Shown: positions 60,526 through 64,000 of the stretch, piece by piece
How positions within the stretch are numbered: position 1 is the first letter of the stretch
Layout of the letters: every line of letters begins with the position of its first letter
From: G963663315 sp965208975
GTDB taxonomy: Bacteria; Pseudomonadota; Gammaproteobacteria; Arenicellales; Poriferihabitantaceae
Direction of reading: 5' to 3'
Assembly: GCA_965208975.1 (NCBI GenBank)
Contig: CBDBQH010000001.1
Coordinates: 682,001 to 746,000 of the forward strand
Length of the DNA stretch: 64,000 nucleotides
Program-made: the position numbers and the translations under genes
The notes under the pieces: generated by a model
Told to the model about the DNA's origin: nothing
Database searches by the model: none
The model's input: the letters and a program-made list of their open reading frames with translations, nothing else

Positions 60526-61970
60526 GGAAACCTCCTAAATTAAGCGCGAAGTTAGAGGCATACCCCTACCAACTGGATGCTATCAGGGCAGTACAAAAGC
60601 TGCCTTATGCGGCAATTTTTCATGAACAGGGATTGGGAAAAACAAAAATAGCAGTCGATCTTGCCTTATTTTGGCTTGAGAACGATGTTGTTGATACCGT
60701 ATTTATCATCACGAAAAAAACATTAGTACAGAATTGGGTAGACGAATTAAATACCCATTCTTTCGTCAGTCCCAGAGTATTGTCTGGCAACCGAAGAATA
60801 AACAGTATCGCTTTGAACTCACCTGTTTTATTGTATGTGATGAACTATGAGGTTATTTCCAGCAACCTCGACTTGCTCCAATTGTTTCTGAAAACTTGCC
60901 GTGTTGGAGCGATTTTGGACGAGTCTCAAAAAATCAAGAATCCTGATGCCAAGCTGAGCAGAGACTTCCATTCCTTGTCCGATGGTTTTTTTCGGCGCAT
61001 CATTATGACCGGAACACCCGTTGCCAACCGGCCGTTTGATATTTGGTCACAAATAAAATTTCTCGATAACGGCAAAGCTTTGGGAGATTCATTTCCTGAT
61101 TTCAAGGCAGAAACCGAGTTGCCAAAAGATGTAGAAAGCCACAATACATATAGCGAGAAACTCGTCGATGTTATGGACAAGTTAAAGGTGTTTTCCATTC
61201 GAGAAACAAAAAAATCTTCCGGCCTTGAGCTACCCGACAAAACAATCATTACACATCCGGTTCAAATGGCACCGCTGCAAGCGGAAATTTATGCGAGTTA
61301 CCGGACCCAACTTGCACACGAATTTGAAGGTTCAGCTGGCAGGGTGATTGACGATGCTGAAGACATTCTGAAACGATTATTGCGTCTTGTTCAATGTGCT
61401 TCAAATCCGATGTTAGTGGATCAAAGTTATCGAGAAATACCTGGTAAATTTGTTAAATTGCTCGATATTCTTGGTGATCCCCAAATGGAATCAGTCAAGA
61501 TTATTATCTGGACAGGATTTATTAAAAATGTGGAATGGATATGTCAAAATTTACCAACACACAATCCAGTAAAAGTGCACGGTGGCTTGACTATTGATTA
61601 TAGGAACAAGGCAATCACGAGGTTCAAAACTGACCCATTGTATCGAATTCTGGTAGCGACACCAGGCGCAGCTAAGGAAGGGCTAACTCTTACGGTTGCA
61701 AATCATGCTATATTTTACGACCGTAGCTTCAGTTTGGACGACTATTTGCAAGCACAGGACCGCATTCATCGGATATCGCAAAGACAAGACTGTTTTGTAC
61801 ATAACTTGATTATGGAAAACACGATTGATGAATGGGTTGATAGTTTACTAAATGCCAAACATCAAGCAGCACAGTTGACACAAGGCGACATAAGTGAAGC
61901 TGAATTTGATTCTAATTTTGATTTTGAGTTGCCTGATATGTTGTCTAAAATCCTGAACACTGAGCAATGA
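60510..61970 (+). CDS. SNF2-family DNA helicase/translocase
   Basis: 486 residues; compact SF2 core. Walker A 'GLGKT' at 41-45, 'DESQ' at 137-140 (in place of DEAH), 'MTGTPVANRPFDIWSQIKFLD' (motif III), 'IIWTGFIKNVEW', 'YRILVATPGAAKEGLTLTVANHAIFYDRSFSLDDYLQAQDRIHRISQ' (motifs V and VI). SNF2 proteins move along double-stranded DNA. It overlaps its upstream gene by 16 bases and its downstream gene by 4, as the motor of a coupled operon. Confidence 0.88.
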   Translation: MAFKLRKPPKLSAKLEAYPYQLDAIRAVQKLPYAAIFHEQGLGKTKIAVDLALFWLENDVVDTVFIITKKTLVQNWVDELNTHSFVSPRVLSGNRRINSIALNSPVLLYVMNYEVISSNLDLLQLFLKTCRVGAILDESQKIKNPDAKLSRDFHSLSDGFFRRIIMTGTPVANRPFDIWSQIKFLDNGKALGDSFPDFKAETELPKDVESHNTYSEKLVDVMDKLKVFSIRETKKSSGLELPDKTIITHPVQMAPLQAEIYASYRTQLAHEFEGSAGRVIDDAEDILKRLLRLVQCASNPMLVDQSYREIPGKFVKLLDILGDPQMESVKIIIWTGFIKNVEWICQNLPTHNPVKVHGGLTIDYRNKAITRFKTDPLYRILVATPGAAKEGLTLTVANHAIFYDRSFSLDDYLQAQDRIHRISQRQDCFVHNLIMENTIDEWVDSLLNAKHQAAQLTQGDISEAEFDSNFDFELPDMLSKILNTEQ

Positions 61971-63010
61971 CAGATTTACAGATGAGGAAGAAAATGAATG
62001 ATGAGCCGACAATCACAATATTACAGGAAGAAATTCCGGTTCGTTATGAAAATATACCCATCTACGACTTGAAATATTTTGAAGGAAATCCTCGTGTATT
62101 TTCTTGTATTTATAGAGAGAAAAAACCTGATACCAAGGAGGATCTTCAAGAACTTATTCATGTCAAGATGTTAGAGCAGCCGAGCGTCAAAAACCTTAAG
62201 CCTCGAATTGAAGCACATGGTGGGTTACAGGAAGAAATTTTAGTGAGATATGACACCCGGGAAGTCATAGAGGGAAATTCCAGATTGGCTGTTTTTCGAG
62301 TTTTGTACGAACAAACACAGGAGGAGAGATGGGCTAATATTCCGTGTAAGGTGGTGACGAAGCTTAACCCGGACCAACAGGACGCTTACCTGAGTGAAAT
62401 GCATGTGGTGGGTAAAACCCCATGGTCGGCATACGAAAAAGCGAATCTTGCTTATATTCGACAGGAACAAGGTATCGATGTTGTTGAAATTGCTCGCAGG
62501 TTAGGCGTAGGAGTCGGTGAAGTTAACAAACGAATTGAAGTGGTTTCGTTGATGAAGAAAAATTGTGACGAGGAGATATCGCATTTCAGCTATTATGATG
62601 TGCTTGTGAGGACTCGAAAAATTAATCAGTCGCTCAACTACACCCCTGAAATCAAGGATATGTTATTGGACAAAATAAAGGATGTAAAAACAGATAATTC
62701 CGGGAACACAGATTTTACGGCACCTGATTTGAGAAACAAAATGCCTGCTGTTTTGAGTAAAAAGAAAGAATTGAAGAAGTTCGCAGAAGGGAAATCCACC
62801 TTGGATGATGCATATCAGAATGCCAGACCAAGCGACCCTCTCAAAAAAGTAAAATTAGCCACAGAGAAAATCAGGGATATAACGAAATTAGAGGTCTCTC
62901 ATCTTGAGGTCAGAGAAATCAATGTACTTTTATTGTCCATAAAAAGATTATTTACGGAGGTGGGTCGTGTCAGAGAGATGACCGAGAAGGTCAAAAACGA
63001 CAATGCCTAA
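61967..63010 (+). CDS. ParB-like nuclease-domain protein, second paralogue
   Basis: 347 residues. Same plan as the first: 'EGNPRVFSCIYREKK', 'KPRIEAHGGLQEEILVRYD', 'VIEGNSRLAVFR' (GNSR at 103-106), 'VGKTPWSAYEKANLAYIRQEQGIDVVEIARRLGVGVGEVNKRIEVVSLMKK', where a clear HTH replaces the weaker one of the first copy. C-terminal third is Lys/Glu-rich and helical. Probably works with the first as a pair. Confidence 0.82.
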   Translation: MTDLQMRKKMNDEPTITILQEEIPVRYENIPIYDLKYFEGNPRVFSCIYREKKPDTKEDLQELIHVKMLEQPSVKNLKPRIEAHGGLQEEILVRYDTREVIEGNSRLAVFRVLYEQTQEERWANIPCKVVTKLNPDQQDAYLSEMHVVGKTPWSAYEKANLAYIRQEQGIDVVEIARRLGVGVGEVNKRIEVVSLMKKNCDEEISHFSYYDVLVRTRKINQSLNYTPEIKDMLLDKIKDVKTDNSGNTDFTAPDLRNKMPAVLSKKKELKKFAEGKSTLDDAYQNARPSDPLKKVKLATEKIRDITKLEVSHLEVREINVLLLSIKRLFTEVGRVREMTEKVKNDNA

Positions 63011-64000
63011 CAACAACATCTTACTTATTGAGCCAGGTTATCCCAACAAATACCCGCCGTTAGGGTTAATGAAAATCGCTCAGTATCACGGGCTAAACGG
63101 AAAAAACGACCATGTGCGCTTTATCAAGGGTGAAGACAAGAGTGTACTTGCAACACATTGGGATAGAGTGTATGTCACAACGCTTTTTTCTTTTGAATAC
63201 AACCGTATCAGCAAATCCATAGATTTTGCAATTAACGTAGTGAATGGAGATACAGATCGGATATTTGTCGGGGGCATTGCAGCATCTCTTATGAATGAAC
63301 GTTTTTTGGCTGAGCCACGTTGGCGCGGTATACGCTTTATTAAGGGATTACTGAACAAAGCTCCTGCCATGTCGTTGAATCTTGATGTTTTTTCGGAAGA
63401 ACTCTATGCAGAAGATACAGTCGGATTACCAATAGAGGATCATATTCCAGATTATAGTATTTTGGAGCAGATAGATTATCAATATCCCGTCAGGGACGCT
63501 TATTTTACCTATGCATCCCGTGGATGTGTGCGTAAATGCGGGTTTTGTGGTGTCCCCAAGCTGGAAGGTGCACAAAGAGATACGGAGTCCCTGACTGACA
63601 TTATTGATGGTATTAGAAACCAATATGGCATCAAAAAAGACCTTATTTTGATGGATAACAACGTAGTGGCTTCAGGTCGTTTTAAGGAAATTGTAGCGGA
63701 GATTCGTGATCTTGGTTTTTCTCGTGATGCAAAACTGAATCGAAACGGACGCGATGTGATTCGGCGGGTAGATTTCAATCAAGGGGTGGATGCGCGAATA
63801 TTGTGCAAAGACCCAATGTTTTTACGTGAGTTATCTACTATCTGCATCAAACCTTTGCGTATTGCATTTGATCATGCTGGATTAAGAAAACCCTATGAAC
63901 AGGCCATCCGGTACGCGCATCAATTTGGATTGAATGAGTTGTCGAATTACATGCTTTACAATTTTCATGATTCACCACAAGACTTGTTCCAACGGATGCG
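63003..64000 (+). CDS. B12-binding-type radical SAM protein, partial
   Basis: 332 codons in view, running off the window at 64000. ATG 63003 overlaps the upstream stop by eight bases. N-terminal 'LLIEPGYPNKYPPLGLMKIAQYH' resembles the B12-binding domain of this superfamily, though the cobalamin DxHxxG motif is not seen. Radical SAM cluster Cys175-x3-Cys179-x2-Cys182 in 'GCVRKCGFCGVPKLEG'. 'LILMDNNVVAS' fits the next beta strand. The substrate is unknown; in this setting a base or nucleotide modification is plausible. Confidence 0.85.
   Translation, partial: MPNNNILLIEPGYPNKYPPLGLMKIAQYHGLNGKNDHVRFIKGEDKSVLATHWDRVYVTTLFSFEYNRISKSIDFAINVVNGDTDRIFVGGIAASLMNERFLAEPRWRGIRFIKGLLNKAPAMSLNLDVFSEELYAEDTVGLPIEDHIPDYSILEQIDYQYPVRDAYFTYASRGCVRKCGFCGVPKLEGAQRDTESLTDIIDGIRNQYGIKKDLILMDNNVVASGRFKEIVAEIRDLGFSRDAKLNRNGRDVIRRVDFNQGVDARILCKDPMFLRELSTICIKPLRIAFDHAGLRKPYEQAIRYAHQFGLNELSNYMLYNFHDSPQDLFQRM

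Noticed and set aside
59061..63010. Chromosome or plasmid partition (parAB) locus
   Set aside because: There is no ParA ATPase gene and no parS-like palindrome in view, and the ParB-like proteins lack the usual C-terminal domain; the SNF2 and nuclease neighbours point elsewhere.

Overview
The window looks like chromosomal DNA of a gammaproteobacterium, probably uncultured. Evidence: the end of zipA directly before ligA, the rnhA-dnaQ pair behind a YafS-type methyltransferase gene, a glnS of bacterial class Ic type, and gshB, gmhA and sucCD of ordinary proteobacterial form. Core genes are fairly GC-rich by eye and tightly packed. The far right end (from about 58980) is clearly more AT-rich. 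A family of dispersed repeats (GGGCGACC..CCCTACG blocks plus ATTCCC..GGGAAT hairpins) fills most of the larger intergenic gaps.

Layout. 1-3.5 kb: zipA tail, an enlarged ligA carrying an internal helix-hairpin-helix duplication, a glutaredoxin-like gene and an AlkB-like dioxygenase. 3.6-8.1 kb: a McrBC-type restriction system with a small leading gene, then a BrnT-type toxin with an HTH antitoxin. 8.3-18.2 kb: smr, trxB, prpE, gshB, gmhA, a small membrane protein, a fused 5-oxoprolinase and a thioesterase (glutathione and short-chain acid metabolism). 18.3-20 kb: an orphan HTH gene and an Fe(II)/2-oxoglutarate oxygenase. 20.1-29.3 kb: a type I restriction-modification operon hsdM-hsdS-[ImmA/IrrE-DUF4411]-hsdR, then a degraded insertion sequence, a beheaded higB and an intact higA. 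29.7-41.3 kb: two complete peptide ABC transporter operons facing each other, the second led by an Lrp/AsnC regulator. 41.4-41.8 kb: a tRNA-Arg(CCU) gene split by a 248-nt group I intron. 41.9-50.9 kb: sucCD, a two-subunit NAD-dependent formate dehydrogenase (FDH1 type), formate-tetrahydrofolate ligase and a HisA-like protein. 51.5-52.9 kb: a SAM riboswitch in front of a homocysteine S-methyltransferase. 52.9-58.98 kb: sohB, glnS, dapE, a YafS-like gene, rnhA, dnaQ. 59-64 kb: a five-gene overlapping operon of two paralogous ParB-like proteins, a small PD-(D/E)XK nuclease-like protein, a SNF2-type helicase and a radical SAM protein that runs off the window.

How the parts fit. Formate dehydrogenase and Fhs give two fates for formate (oxidation with NADH gain, or capture on tetrahydrofolate), and the SAM-controlled methyltransferase links this one-carbon pool to methionine. 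The peptide transporters, 5-oxoprolinase and prpE suggest use of peptides, glutathione-derived compounds and short-chain acids. Three separate defence or conflict loci (McrBC, type I R-M with an embedded toxin-antitoxin-like pair, and the ParB/SNF2/radical SAM island) sit between core genes. The last is the best candidate for an undescribed system; the intron-split tRNA and the ligA duplication are the other strongest observations.
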